Assembly: GCA_013398015.1 (NCBI GenBank)
Contig: VZRR01002170.1
Location: forward strand, 623,118 to 687,117
Direction of reading: 5' to 3'
DNA length: 64,000 nucleotides
Origin: Oreocharis arfaki
Taxonomy: Eukaryota; Chordata; Aves; Passeriformes; Paramythiidae
In this document: positions 26,598 through 39,339 of the stretch, in pieces
Numbering within the stretch: position 1 is the stretch's first letter
Layout of the letters: each line of letters opens with the position of its first letter
Translations under genes and position numbers: made by a program
Notes under the pieces: generated by a model
The model's input: only the letters and a program-made list of their open reading frames with translations
Told to the model about the DNA's origin: nothing
Databases searched by the model: none

Positions 26598-29500
26598 TTC
26601 CTATATTTTCTGTGCTGCTTTAGGTGTGTCCACACTGGCACAGAGCAAGTGGGACAAGGCAGTCACAAAAACCATGATGTGCTTTCTTGCATGTGCCAGA
26701 ATGGATATCATCAGACAAGGATTAGGATACAACATAGGCAAGCCACACCACAGGCTAAAAGCTACAGAACAGCTGGACAAAGAGGTACAAGCAGAACTGT
26801 GGGTTATACAGAATTTCTTAGCAATCCTCAGAAACCTTCTCCATCATTCATCTGTCAGAAATTGCTTTATTTCAAATTGCTCCAGCTTCCTTTCTTTACA
26901 CTTATCTCCCAGCAGTCCCGTTCCTTGTACTGAGACACACGGAAATAATGGAGACAAGGTACTGCTCCCATATCCAGCAAAGTATAAGACAGACAGGCAA
27001 AAGAGCCTGCCCAGATGAATGTTACTCTGCAAGCAGAAATTCCACTTGACCTGAGAATCATATTGTTTTCATGCCTATATGTCCATATATTTTCATTCTC
27101 CCATGCCAGAATCAGCAGACAGATATTTCCCAGTCTCCCTGAGGACCTCTGACCTCCTATGCACCCACAGGATTGCTGTCCACACCAGGCACAGCAGCAG
27201 CAGCCATTTCCACTCGAGAAATACAGCACAACGCAAAGTTCTGTGATTAATGAATGCACTACTGCAGAGTGCAAGAGACTGGTAATTTCCTTCCCTCCTC
27301 CTCAAGTCTAGTCCCTCAGCTCCCATCTCCCAATAGCATGTATGTTGGCCCAGTCAGCCACAGTCTCTCTGCCTTGCCTGATTAATTTTGATTGTGTAAT
27401 AGTTTCAACGGGAGAGTAGCCTCTTTATATCACAGGAATCCACAACTTGGCACTTTTGTTCTGTCTTGAGAGACACAGATACGATCCCCCCATCTGCAGA
27501 AGGAATTAAAGTTAGGAGTAAGATCTCACTATAAGGCTGTTCTATAAGCCCAAGAAGGGGACACTGGCATAATCACTTTGGTTAAACAAAGAGAGAGGAC
27601 CGGTTCCTGCTGCTTTTTTGTTTTGTGGGGTGGGGAAGAGCAAAAAAGGGGATGAATCAATGCCTGACCTCACAGCATTGAGACTCTGAAATCCCCTGGG
27701 GATCTACCTGAAGGAACTTGAGACTGTATTTTAAGGAAAGCAGTGTAAAGAACAAAACTAAAAGTCCAGTATGTTCCTCATATGCCGTAACCACTGGCAG
27801 TACCTAGATGTTGATGGCTTCATTCTCACGACTATTGCCTTGAGAGTAGAAGTGATGAAATTACATACAACTAGAGAGACTTCACTGTCCCTCTGGATTT
27901 TCCCCATAATTCAACATCTCTCTCCTGTAATGCTGCAAAGATATAATGGACTTTTTCATCTGCACAGAGAAATGGGTTGTCACAATACAAATAGTAATCT
28001 GACATTTGCAGGGCAGGATCATGCCATGTTTTGCTGAAGGGCATTTTGATAGGTCTTTTCATATACTACTCTTGACTGAACCTGGTAATCAAACAGATGG
28101 AACAAAACAAGTACTTACTCACTAAACCAGTGCCGGCCCCTCAGCAACCCAACTGTGTTTGCACGGCACAAAAAAACAGCACAACGTTAATTCCCCCCTG
28201 TTCCCCTCAATAGAAAGAGACTTGGAGCATTTTCCAGGATACAGAGGAGAGCACTTAAGAGGTCAAACTCATCCCAAATAGACTGATGCCAGTGCCACAG
28301 CAGCAGCTGATTCTAAGGAGAGTATTTATCTGAGAACGGAATGTGGCACTGCTCTTTTCTTCTATTTAATTTCAGGTAACATTTGTGGTCAACAGAAAGA
28401 AAAAATGATATTTTTTTTCTGTAACAATCCCCAACATCCAGCTATGCTCTCCAAAGATAAATATAGGCCCAAACTTCCTCCCCAACTTCAAACTAGCTCC
28501 TTAACAGAGCATTAATTGTATGGCACTCTAACGCAAAAATTAGAAAAAGATGGCCCCAAAGACATCAAGAACATATCCCCATAAGACGGTTCACTCATAT
28601 TTAAGGGGCCAAAAATACAAATCAATTTTACTGAATACATGGCAAATTCTTCACAGCATCAGAATTAACATAATTAACATTATAATGGATTTCTTCAAAA
28701 GGGAACTAGTATAATAATTACACAAGGCATTCTAAATGAGAAACAAAGCCAACTACAAATTTCAGAGGTTGTTTTATGCAAATATTGTAGCTGCAGTGTT
28801 CTGAGAATTCCATTGTGAGCTGAATTGTCCACTTCTGATACTATGAATAATTGCATACCCATTTATTTCTAATAACCTATTATTTATGTGCAATTTCTTT
28901 TGTCCTTCTAAATGCTATGAACCCATTTAGAGAAACCACCTACATGACAACTTAGCAATTATCCTTATAAAATGTTGCATTGCTTTGGATTAGCTATACA
29001 CAATTAAATGCCAACTAACTATTATGTTCATATAAGTCAGCAAAAGTCTGTGAACCCCAGCAATGTAACATTGCATTTAATTCTAAACCACTTCTAAAAG
29101 AAGCTGATTTATATATAATCACCCCAGAACACAATCAAATTGCACTCAGTTTTGCCATTAAAAAGATTAGTGAGTGCAGGTATCAATATTTAATGTGCAA
29201 AGAACAAGCGCCATTTTCCAGACCATCTCCAAACAAACTCATTCACTGCTTCACTCTTCCAGTGTACGAATACTGCAGCCCCTGTCCCATGTACACCCAT
29301 GAGAAGCTCCATGGTGCCATGCATTTACCCACCCTCTTCACCTCAGGATACACTGACATTTCATAAATTGGCTTAGAGTTGGTAAATTTGGTTACTCACA
29401 CCTACTGCATCCATGCTGTGAGACTCTGCTTCCCTTTGGGTCACACTGCTGAGCATCAGTGCTGTTCAGAGCAGCTGGCCCTTGCTGATGTGAGTCCTCA

Positions 29501-32500
29501 GAACTGCAGTAATCATGACTCCCAGAATGGAGCTGACTCCTGCCTGGATAGCTTGTTCGTGTCTGTGCAAACCACCCAGCAAAGATTCAATGTGTTTCTT
29601 TTCAAGCTTCTTTGTCTCTTTAAGCTCACCATAAAACTGCTGTAGCACCTCAGTAGCTCCTGTGCCCAAGACACTACGCCTCGCACTGTCTCACGGGACA
29701 GCAGGGCAGCTGTGGGGTGCATTGGGACCTGCCAGGGGAGTGATGTGCTGCCACGGGTGGGCTACAGAGGCAGCTAGCCAGATTCAGTCCTGGAAGCCTC
29801 CACATCTTCTGAAAGACTGCAGCATAGCCGTACCTGAGCTACGGATCGTTTCTTCCTCCAATCCTCAACGACTTTGATTTTATGCTGGACTTTGAGCAGT
29901 TTTCCTTCTGAAGCAAACTCAGGCTACTTCTGGTTTTGTTATCCTGGAGGGTCTGCCATGCCAGCAAACACCTTTATATTTACAGCAGTTAATAATGATA
30001 CTTATTCTACTTATTACATAGTTATCTTTCTTTCTTAATGCATTTTTCTTCTCTTTTGGTGCCCTCGAGATTCCAGCAAACAATTCATGTGTGGACAAAG
30101 CACTTGTATGGCCCCCAAATCGTAAACCATTCAAAATGGGGACAGTGAAAAATGCAACACAAGACAGACCTGGAGGGCCTGTCCTCCACTGTTCAGAAAC
30201 TGTAAAATCACCCATGTATAAAATACACTGTCTCTTGTGCTTCAGATTGCTGAGTTAAAACAGCAACAGTCAGGGTACATGGGCTGAAGAGGTATAAAAT
30301 GGCCTGCAAAAGCAATTAAGTGCCACAGAGACATTTGGATTTGATAAGAACAGAAGATTGTTTACGGCCCTGTTTACTCCTGACCTTGAATACTGTGCTT
30401 TGTGTACAACAAGGACCTGAGCAAACCCCAGTGCTCCGACACATTTGTTGCTCTGCTGAGATTCTGCAGGGCACAGACACTTCCCACTGGCACCATTGTG
30501 CAGGTGGCTTTCCTGAGGCTTTCTGCTCCAAATTATGATCTCCAGCCACATGGAGAACACACCCATCAAACACATACAGCCTTCAGAGCTGGTCTCCCTT
30601 CTGTATCCTCTTGTTTTATGTGGCCCCATTCCCCCACATGCCCCCACGCCATGTTTCTTCTCTCTCTGGTAACAACACAGTCAGGCTTTACTGCTAGAAA
30701 AATCATTAGGAGTTTGGGATTCAGACAGAATGGGGAACCGACTGTGCTTTTCACCACCATGCAACCATTGCTCACCCCAGGCAAGTTGGCACCCTCGGCC
30801 ACCAGGAGGGGAACAGACTCCCAGCTGTGTTTGCCCCTGCTCCAAGAGCTAAGCCACTTCAGACATGGGAGAACAATTCCTCTCACCTTTAAAAGCTGGC
30901 CATGTAGCACTGGACAGGCCAAGAGAGAAAGCTCCTGCAGCAGGAGAACCCCAAGGCAGTGAGCTGTGGCAGCCATGGAGTTTTCCTGCTGCTCCCGAGG
31001 TGAGGGGAGAGGGGGTTTCCCAGTGCAGCCTCCTCTCAGCGTGGCAAGAGCCCTGGGTTCACACCTGACATGACACCACCAGGCGTACCCACGTGATTTT
31101 GGAGGGATGGAGGTGCACAGAAGCCTAGCCTCCATGAGGTCTTACCACATCTGCAGAAGTTGTTCCAATAGATCTCTGTGAGAAATAAATGAGAAAGACA
31201 GAAGATTGTAAGTGTTCTATTTTTGGTTGTCTGTTGTGGGTTTTTTTTCAAACATTTATTAGGATGTATGTCTAATGCCTAAGATTACTATTTCGGTTTT
31301 TCCTCTGAATATAAATGCATTGCCCATGGATATATCAGAAGTACACAATAATACAACTATGAGTTATTTACCTGCTGGGGCAATGCTAATGACTGTTCTA
31401 GCAATAAAAATGGCTTCACTGGCTTGTAAAATATAAAACAGCAGGGAACTCACTGGAGACTCCACAAGCATATGTCAATAAACTTAAATTATTCACAAAT
31501 ACACAAGCCTCCCAAGATACCAGCTTCCCAGCCCCCTTTCACTTCCTGAGTGCTCCTGACTGCATCACATTTTGAGCAAAGTCAGACTAATTTTCTGTCT
31601 TCATCAAGCCTCTAAAGTTTTTGCAGAAGCCAAATAATCATATGAAAAGCATTTCTTTAAGATGAAAACTGAATATTTTATTGGCTAATACTTCATAGTA
31701 CCCAACTGACATGCATTGCAAAGTGCAATAGCAATACAGGACAATTGTATCTAAGACCATAAACACCTGAACGTAAATGACATTTTACCGGAGTGCTCTA
31801 GCAACGTGCTCAGACACAGCACCGATACAGTGTGCTCTTGTTCAGAATGTTGCTGTTCTTTGTTTCTCTCCCCTACATCAATCCTGACAGTATTAACATC
31901 TGTAACAATCACAGACCACTCTCATTTTGACACTTCCAGTGTACACTGCCAGGCTCTGCAGTGTGTTACAAGTAAAACAGAAGGTGCTAATCCCCACCAA
32001 AGGTCCTCCAGCCAAAATTCAGATCAGTGTTTGGATTTAAACAAAAAAAAAATCCCACATTAGAACACAAGTCCAGGCATCTGTTGTCATAAAAAGATTG
32101 TGATTGCTGTATTTCATGTCCCTTTTCATTATAAATCCATTTGGCATCCTTTATAACAGCCAGCCTACCCTCAGAAAAAAAAATATTTGATGTTCCTGTA
32201 GATGTCATATGTGCCCTGTGCTTTTACAACATTTCTATTGTAATTCAACATTAATTATCTTTCCAATTAATGTACTGCATAATGCTGCAATATAAAATGC
32301 TTACATTTTGCAAATGAGAAAACTGAGCTCAGATCTGTCTGCTTTGATCCCATTTTACTTTTATTATAATGCAGCACCAGAATTCTTTTTCTTCTCGGTT
32401 GGGTTATTGATACCCTGAACACACACAAGGGAGCTATCTCCTGCACAGAAAAGGTACATTTATTCTTTTCTTTTCCAAGAGAAGACCTCCAATTCATTTT

Positions 32501-35335
32501 TCAATACCATTTAGATATACTTTCCTGCCTTACGATTGTTACTGAACAGCTCATAAGGAAAATTGAGGTGACAGAACAGCATTTACCAGTTACCATAAAA
32601 GTAGACATCATAAATACCCACAATTGCTAGAAAATGATAAGTGTGAAGCAGATTACAAATACTGAAAAAAGGTGGTATCAAAACTGTGGTCAGAGAATGG
32701 AAAACATCCTCTTATTTAGAAGCCAAACGACCCAACATATTCCTTAAATGTTGTGCGTCAAAAATACCATTCAAAGTTTTACTGCTGACTACCATAATAA
32801 AAACCATAAAAGCTAAAATATATAGAGAGTATAACATATAGAAATGGAAAATATATACAAAATACACAAAATTACTTCCTATATTTATGATGGAAAGAAT
32901 ATATTGTGAGTTTCCACAATGAGGAACCTAATTTTTCTGTTTGGTTTAGCTGCTGTCAATAGCTGCAATCTTTGTGGGCTACTGGATTTGGCCCCCTATG
33001 CCACCATCGCAAAGCACCTCACAGTTCTTTTTCATCCTGAATGTGCTAAAGTGCTTATGGAAGGTACAATTCTCCCTTTCTCCAGAGACATTAGGTCTAG
33101 CTTTCTTCCCCCTTACCCCACCACAACATTTTTAACCGAACTGAACCTGTAACACAGAGAAAGCTGCAAAAAAAATCAGTTGACCCTCACGCTCACTAGT
33201 CTTATTTTCATTCTTTAATGCCCACCATTAGCTGGCAATTACTGAGTACCTGAATATGCCCTGAGAGTAACGTGTAGATCAGACTGAAGGAATTTTAGAA
33301 TGTCACCTATAAAATATTCCCTTCAGATAGCTGAACAGCCTCATTTTAAATAACACTGCTGGTCAAAAGGTCTGTTTTTAAGAGTATGTTTAAGAGCAGC
33401 CTATTTAGCATTTTGAAATGGGATTTCCTCTTGAACTGTTTTGGAATACTTCAGTGTAATCTTGAACTTTAAGTGCACAGGCTAGCTATTACTGATCTAT
33501 CAGTAATTCAGACAACCTATTTTAATGGGAAGTAGTGCCCCTGCTTCAACATCATCCTTGACCAAAGCCTTTTGAACTAACTTTTACTAATTGCTTAGCA
33601 ATGACCTTGACCTACTGCTGCAGCAGGTACAGCTGAGGCAAATAGCCATGGAATGCTGCTACTTTTTCCAGTGCCTCCATAAAATTATAGGGAACCTCAG
33701 ATTTATTTAAGATAATTTTAATGACCTGAAGTTTTCATTTGTTTGGTATTAATCCACTTCATTCTGATACAGCTTGATTTTGTGATTTCTATTTATTTTA
33801 TTTATATATTTAATTACTCTTCCATCCTCACTGGCACCTCACTTTTGGTTTACTTACTTTAAATGCCCATTATTACAGCTGTTAATTTTGAAAGAATTCC
33901 ACCATGTGAAAGTCAGTCTTCAGGAGACTGAAATCTTAGCTAGTCAACCTAAAGGGCCAACGGCTGGAGGGTTTTGCACCATCTATGAGCAGTACACAGG
34001 TACCATTGCTGCAATAAAAATGGCTAGAACAGGAGAAGAAAAGTAAAGGGTACTATGTCAGGAAAGACAGACAAACAAGACTTTGTGGAGACCTGAATAC
34101 AAAATGACAAGATGTTCCTAATTATGCACTGAAGTTAAGCTGTCTTAATCATACCCCTGTCAGTGGCAGACTTTTAGAATGGGATTCTTGTCAGCATTGA
34201 ATGGCTGGGAGTTTGCTGTGTTTACCATCAGCTAACAAATCGTGCAGCAGATGCTCTCACAGAGTCCATTTGTGTCAACACCTCAAGCATCCAACACCTG
34301 AGTTTTCAGTCTGACCAAGGCACATCTTCCACAAGCAATTATTTATCAGACAGAAGCTGACAAACTATGAGAAAGAAGACCGTAACCTTCTCTACTGGCT
34401 AAATCAGCAACTGTGTGCCCATTATCCACATATTCTTTCTCCGAGTACTTTTCCCCTTGGATTCCTTTTCTTGAGAGATAAAGAAAGGTCTCTGGTGAGA
34501 AAGACAACCAGGTGCCAAAGACTGGTGTTTAACCAGCCTCTCAAGGGAAAACTGCAGACTAAAAAGACACCCTGTTATGAGGCCGTTCAGCGTTACACCG
34601 TCTTGTACACTTTGGTCTTCTGGCTCCACCAAAGCACAGTCATTCTGTTCTGGACAGCAGCATCTTGAAGCTCTCAGACAGACATCCAAGAAAAGTCCAC
34701 ATCCTGGCTCTGACATCATATGTACTACTGTTAAGCATAAAGTAACCCAAGCAAAACCAGGTAAACCCAGAGGACCCAGGCAAAGGTTCTATTTCCAGAG
34801 ATCTCACACTATCAAAGGAAAGAAAAACAAAATTGCTGAAACTGAGAGAAAATTTTCACCACTAAGCTCCTTTATTTTTTTCCTGCATTGATCAGCACAC
34901 AGAAATGAGCAAAATGCAACTACAAGACTTTTTGAAGCTTCATTTTACACTATGAATTTAGAAATTAAAATTATATATGTATCCCATTAACTTAGAAATT
35001 AAGACTCAAAATGACACTTCATGATTGCTATAAAAAACCTCTCAGAAAATCACTTCCAACCTACTGAATATATTTCCAATGATTTCAGCAGGTTTAATTA
35101 CTGCATATATATTCCACACAGGATTCTACCAGGAAACAAGAAATGAAAGCTAAATATCAATGTTAAAAACATGGGAGGCCAAAGCTCTACAGGTTGTTTA
35201 AGAGAGCCCAGTGGCCTCAATAATACTAGACTGCACAAGCAAAAGGATTGCTTGTGTAAATTAAGCTAGTAGTAACAGGTTTGTAAATTGCATGGATATT
35301 CAAAATGTTTTAATTTGCATGTTGTCCTGGTTTCT
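26598..35335. other. Long non-coding stretch, no gene recognised
   Basis: About 8.7 kb without a recognised gene. The GC-richer part at about 29,300-31,150 holds overlapping open frames on both strands, the longest around 186-189 codons near 30,402-31,135. They overlap almost completely on opposite strands and show no family I know. A lysine/glutamate-rich minus-strand frame at 29,466-29,900 is listed separately. The rest is AT-rich and unremarkable. Confidence 0.4.
29466..29900 (-). other. Unidentified coding-like minus-strand reading frames
   Basis: On the minus strand an open frame runs from about 29,693 to its stop at 29,466. It carries a charged helical stretch ('EVLQQFYGELKETKKLEKKH') followed by a more hydrophobic segment ('QAGVSSILGVMITAVL'). 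Upstream, about 29,900-29,840, a second open stretch reads like 'EGKLLKVQHKIKVVEDWRKK' and meets a CAG|GTACGG sequence that would serve as a splice donor. The two could be adjacent exons with an intron of roughly 150 bases, but the acceptor is not clear. I do not recognise a family. The segment may be chance or an old transposon piece. Confidence 0.15.
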
Positions 35336-35341
35336 TTTATT
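35336..35341 (-). terminator. Polyadenylation signal of the SULT6B1 locus
   Basis: AATAAA on the minus strand (TTTATT on plus), about 60 bases beyond the ancestral SULT6B1 stop codon at 35400-35402. The position fits a short 3' untranslated region. Confidence 0.5.
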
Positions 35342-35399
35342 TCATAGAAGTGAAAGAAAAACAGCCTGAACATTGGTGGGTTTTTTCTGTAAAGGATGT

Positions 35400-36945
35400 T
35401 CAGGCCTTGCAATACACATCATATTTAAACTTCACTCCCAGCTTAGTTACTTCTAATCACACCTTGAATTTGGCAGCCAATTTCTGAGCTTCAGCAAAAA
35501 CATTCTTCCAGTCTCCAAAAATGCCGTGAATATAAAGAAGAGGAAATTATTACCCTTGACTGTAAGGACCAAGGAGTATAATTCAAAATGAAATACTAAC
35601 TTTTCTCTCATTATATTTCAGGATAATCAATTTTTTTTTTTGCCTTTAAGAAAAAATATCTGACCCAAGAATACACACTTATGTTTGCCTTGTGTTTGGA
35701 GTCTTCAACAGAATGTGAACATAAAGCAACCACAGGAAGTTACTGGTCTGCCTTCACAGCTCTGATATCTGCCTTGTACAGCTGCAGAAGACTAGAAAGG
35801 TGACCAGCAGCTGTGAAACCAACCCAGAAAGCTCCAAAGTGTGGCTTTTAGCTGCAAGAGCTTTGCATACTGTAACTAGACACTGCTCTAAGCTGCAGTC
35901 TACCTTTAGTCTAGATTTTGGAGAATGCACAGTTGGAGGTTGTCTGATGTTCTAGCCTGATCCATAGCTAAAAGACACAGGTCAATCCATGGAGCATCTG
36001 GATTCCACGAGTTGACTGTGGTCCATAGGCAATCCCGAGAGCTATTTAGAAAACATAAGACGAAAGATCTGTGGAAGCACTCAGTCTACAAGAAATCCCC
36101 AGTAGTCACAGAAGCCAAAACAAAACTCTTCTTTGTTTTAGCTGGTGCTTAGTGCATACCACAACAGAGGGTGGGCTGTAGGGCACTTCTGCTAATGTTT
36201 ATACAGGGCTGAATGGTACTGGCCCTTGGGGCAAAATCAATTGACAGATTCCTGAAGCACAATCAGTGTTTCTTAAACAACACCCAGCCTTGAATATTAA
36301 ACATAAATATTAATCATCTATTGATCCAAATTCCTGTCTGCCCAAGACAAAGAGCTATCACTGCCCACTCTGGCAAAACACAAACAAATTTACCTTTATG
36401 GAAAAGAATCGAGCCAACAGCACCATGAGTCTCCTGAGCTTTAACACACACTGGCTGGAAAGTGTCCCTCTCTGCAATGGCCTGGATCTGCTCAACTGTT
36501 GGGGAGAATCCAAAGAATTCAGCTATTTGCTTTACACTGGCAGTCACGTTCTAAAAGCAGTACAGTGAAAGTGAGATATGCAATATGCTTCCTCTAAAAA
36601 AGGGAATTACCCCCACTTGGGATGTGCATTGCCATCATCTACTAATTTCATTCACTGTTTTCAGTGAAGGCATTTCAGTTGCATTTCTGTTTTCTGGAGC
36701 TCTGCTTTTGTATAGCCAGACTCAACTTGTCACTAAAATCAACTTGATTTTGCTCTTTCAGAAACCTGTGCCATTTCCTCTTAATTTCAGCAGATTTCAA
36801 GGAATGGGCTCAGACGTGTTTTGGCTGTCAGTAAACAGCATCTGCTTTACCCCCCTCAGGTCTTCATATATTATGACCATAGTATTCTTATCCTCAGTGT
36901 GTTTGTTCCAGGTGACTGCAGGATCACAACGGGATCCCCAGCCAA
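35400..36945 (-). pseudogene. SULT6B1: Sulfotransferase 6B1, 3' three exons, probably decayed
   Basis: Cytosolic sulfotransferases move sulfate from PAPS to small acceptors. Three exons align in order to the C-terminal third of vertebrate SULT6B1. 36851-36945 reads 'VTWNKHTEDKNTMVIIYEDLRG'-like sequence in pieces (WNKH and YEDLRG blocks). 36394-36550 has 'KQIAEFFGFSPTVEQI' and 'AQETHGAVGSILFHKG'. 35400-35524 has 'GDWKNVFAEAQK' and ends 'KFKYDVYCKA' at a stop at 35400-35402. The first two have good splice sites and matching phases. The last does not: the bases before its expected start (35525-35526) read CG instead of AG, and an in-frame TGA at 35457-35459 replaces what is a cysteine codon in the family, 19 codons early. 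The exons for the N-terminus, including the PAPS-binding P-loop and the RNPKD block, were not found between 36,946 and 39,340. It could also be a functional gene with a shortened C-terminus and unrecognised 5' exons, or sequence errors. The locus call is firm; the pseudogene call is moderate. Confidence 0.65.
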
Positions 36946-38840
36946 CTGTAAAGAAGAGAGAAAAGCATTGGTGTGACCTCCCTTTCTAACTGGGTACTTT
37001 TCTTCTGTACAACTGAAGAACTGCTTTCTGTTGCCTGACGGTTACATCAGTGCAGACAAAAAGAACAGCCTGTCCTTTCCATGGTACTGTCTGTACAAGA
37101 GAATGACAGAGGCTTCCTGCAAACTTTTGCAGGTAAACAGCTTCCCCACATGAACATGAATCTCACTACGTGCTTCTCTTCTGTGACTATACTGTCACGT
37201 AAACATCTCGTAACAGACACATCAGCCTAAATCTAAAATACAGGTTACTAATGAGGTGCTTGGCCTAATGTGGAGAAACAGTAAAGAAACAAACTGCCAT
37301 TTCATTAACACTTTGAACCTGCAGCATTTCCTCCAACACTAACTGGCAGAATGTTGACCCAATGCCGTTGTCCAGCTGCCATGCAATTCCCTCACCCTCT
37401 ACTGGAAGAGGAAAATACCCAGAAGCAAAGCATCTTTTGGACATTCTCACCTTCTGGCATTCAGCTGCCTCCTTTATCATGACATATGGCCATTGGGAAA
37501 TTAATTATGGCACAGCTGTTTTCCCACTGGCCTCATTCAGTTGTTTTTAAAATATTTTCTTCTGTTGCTTTTTCAGCTACAATCAGTATCTGTAACAATA
37601 CAGATCTGTCATGAATCCTGAGAAGAACTCATCCCTCGAGCTGTAACTGGGGATGCTTGGCACATTGTTATGGAAACGGAAAATGAAACAGCTGTATCTT
37701 TAGGGTTTCAAAACAACACTACTATCTGGAGTGGGAGAAAGAGGTCAACAATTTTAGATTTAGATCACCCTGGCAACCAAAGTGAGAGTGTAACCAAACA
37801 TTCTGCAACCAATAACACACTGGGAGCTATAAAAATATTTTATTGATAAAGACATGCAGAACAGGATTACAACATGAGATCATAAAAACGACCTTATCAC
37901 CACTTCTAAGGTTTGTTTATGTCAGGAAGCAATTGTAGAAAGAAGTAACTGGAAAGACTGTAAAACAGTCATTGAATACTATCCCATAACTACCTACGAC
38001 ATGGGAAATAGTAAGGAACCATTTGCCAACCTCCTGCCAGGAAAAGCTCCTTTAGAAAACCTCAGCTGTTACAATCATCTCCCATTTTTCAAAGTATGGC
38101 AATAATTTTCTTGAAATCCTAGAGAGATTGCAATCCTCAGAGAAGCATAAACACTTCTGAAAACACATTATAAACATTAAATATTTTTGCCAGACAAGTT
38201 TATTTCTTCCAGCGTCATGCAGGAAAAAATAACAATAATATGTGGAAAAAAATCTCTATCCTTTAACTAATTATTTATTTCATCTGTGGTACATCTTGGA
38301 AGTGCTAAGCATTTGCCACTGTTCAGTGACCAAGTACCAGAAACACTGAAGTTTTAACCCCATAACTCTTTGCAAGGAGACAGCAGATGTCCCAAAGACA
38401 CTGCTGCCACATTCATTCCCATCATGGTAGTGCATAGAAAAGAGTCACATGAAAAAGGAAATCGTGACACTTCAGCAATTTCAGAGCACTGCAACAGCTC
38501 TACATATGTCCCTGCTTATGTCAACTCCAACACTCCCAAGGCTACTGTAAATTGTAGGGGGTGCTAAGAGAGCCCAAGCATCATGAGACTCCGACTGCCT
38601 CCAAGCTGTTTTCCTGCAGCGCCACCGGCTTGGGTACAAAAAAAGGATATGGCTGCAGAATTAGCCTTGCACACTGACACTGTCAGAGAGATGAGGCTTG
38701 AGTTGCACAAGCCCGGGTGCTCCAAAGTATTCCACAAATCAAGCACGCCAACTATCAAAAGTTTTTACTACTTATACAATTTAGTAAACAAAGGAGTTAT
38801 TGTTCATCGGCTGCAAGTGACAGAGTTCCCTCATTAATTA
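36946..38840. other. Stretch upstream of SULT6B1 exons, expected exons not found
   Basis: The missing 5' exons of SULT6B1 should lie here on the minus strand. I looked for the PKCGxNW P-loop exon, the RNPKDTAVS exon and the exon between them in all minus-strand frames. I saw only weak, uninterpretable resemblances, such as a 'HWVNIL' stretch near 37,340-37,365. Nothing else is recognised. Confidence 0.4.
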
Positions 38841-38849
38841 GTCTTCTAT

Positions 38850-39290
38850 CTTCCATTGGTTAATGATTCTCTTGCTTCTCATGCTAACCAGTCCACGTGC
38901 TCGGCCTTTCTCTTCTTTTGGGACGATGGTTTTCTTGGGTCCACGGCCGTGAGTCGGTGGTCACAATCTGCCCCTGCCATAAATTACCTTTTACCCAGTC
39001 GGAGCTGAGTTGGCTTTATCAGTTTCTTCCTTATCTTGGGATTTCTGCTGGATGTCTTTGCGGCCCATAAATGCTGCATTCTTTGTGTCCACTATCAGCA
39101 GTACACCCTTCTCGCCTGGCATTATTAACCTCCCCCTAGGTCTGAGATTACTGAAGCACATCGGGCCCAAGACCTCAACAAGTCAATTCTACCGCCAAGT
39201 GATTTGTATTTCTAACACCTGGGCATCACTTAGCGCTCCCTTGTTAGCCGCTATCTGCCGCACGGATTAACCTCTTTTCTCGTTGATTAG
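38850..39290 (-). other. GC-richer coding-like block of unknown origin
   Basis: This block just upstream of the CEBPZOS CpG island is richer in GC and CpG than its flanks. Its minus strand has a coding texture: a stretch reading 'VLLIVDTKNAAFMGRKDIQQ' is followed by a lysine- and glutamine-rich run, a stop near 38,997, and then further basic sequence with 'RGPKKTIVPKEEKGRA'. I do not recognise the family. An old retroelement fragment is the likeliest explanation, because it is isolated, interrupted by stops and has no clear splice sites. It may also be the remnant of a host gene. Confidence 0.25.
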
Positions 39291-39339
39291 GCCGGAAAGT
39301 ATGCAAAGACCAAAGCCTATCCCTTCTTGAGAACATTTT

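Noticed and set aside
30402..31135. Two long opposed open frames of about 186-189 codons
   Set aside because: They cover nearly the same bases on opposite strands, show no recognisable family, are rich in residues favoured by chance in GC-richer DNA, and have no supporting splice or start context.
36961..37140. Possible decayed SULT6B1 RNPKDTAVS exon
   Set aside because: A few codons can be forced to align only by assuming deletions; there is no conserved block or splice site, so it is not claimed.
37265..37480. Minus-strand frame of 71 codons in the SULT6B1 interval
   Set aside because: No sulfotransferase motif in its frame; a HWVNIL stretch in another frame is too short to support the P-loop exon.
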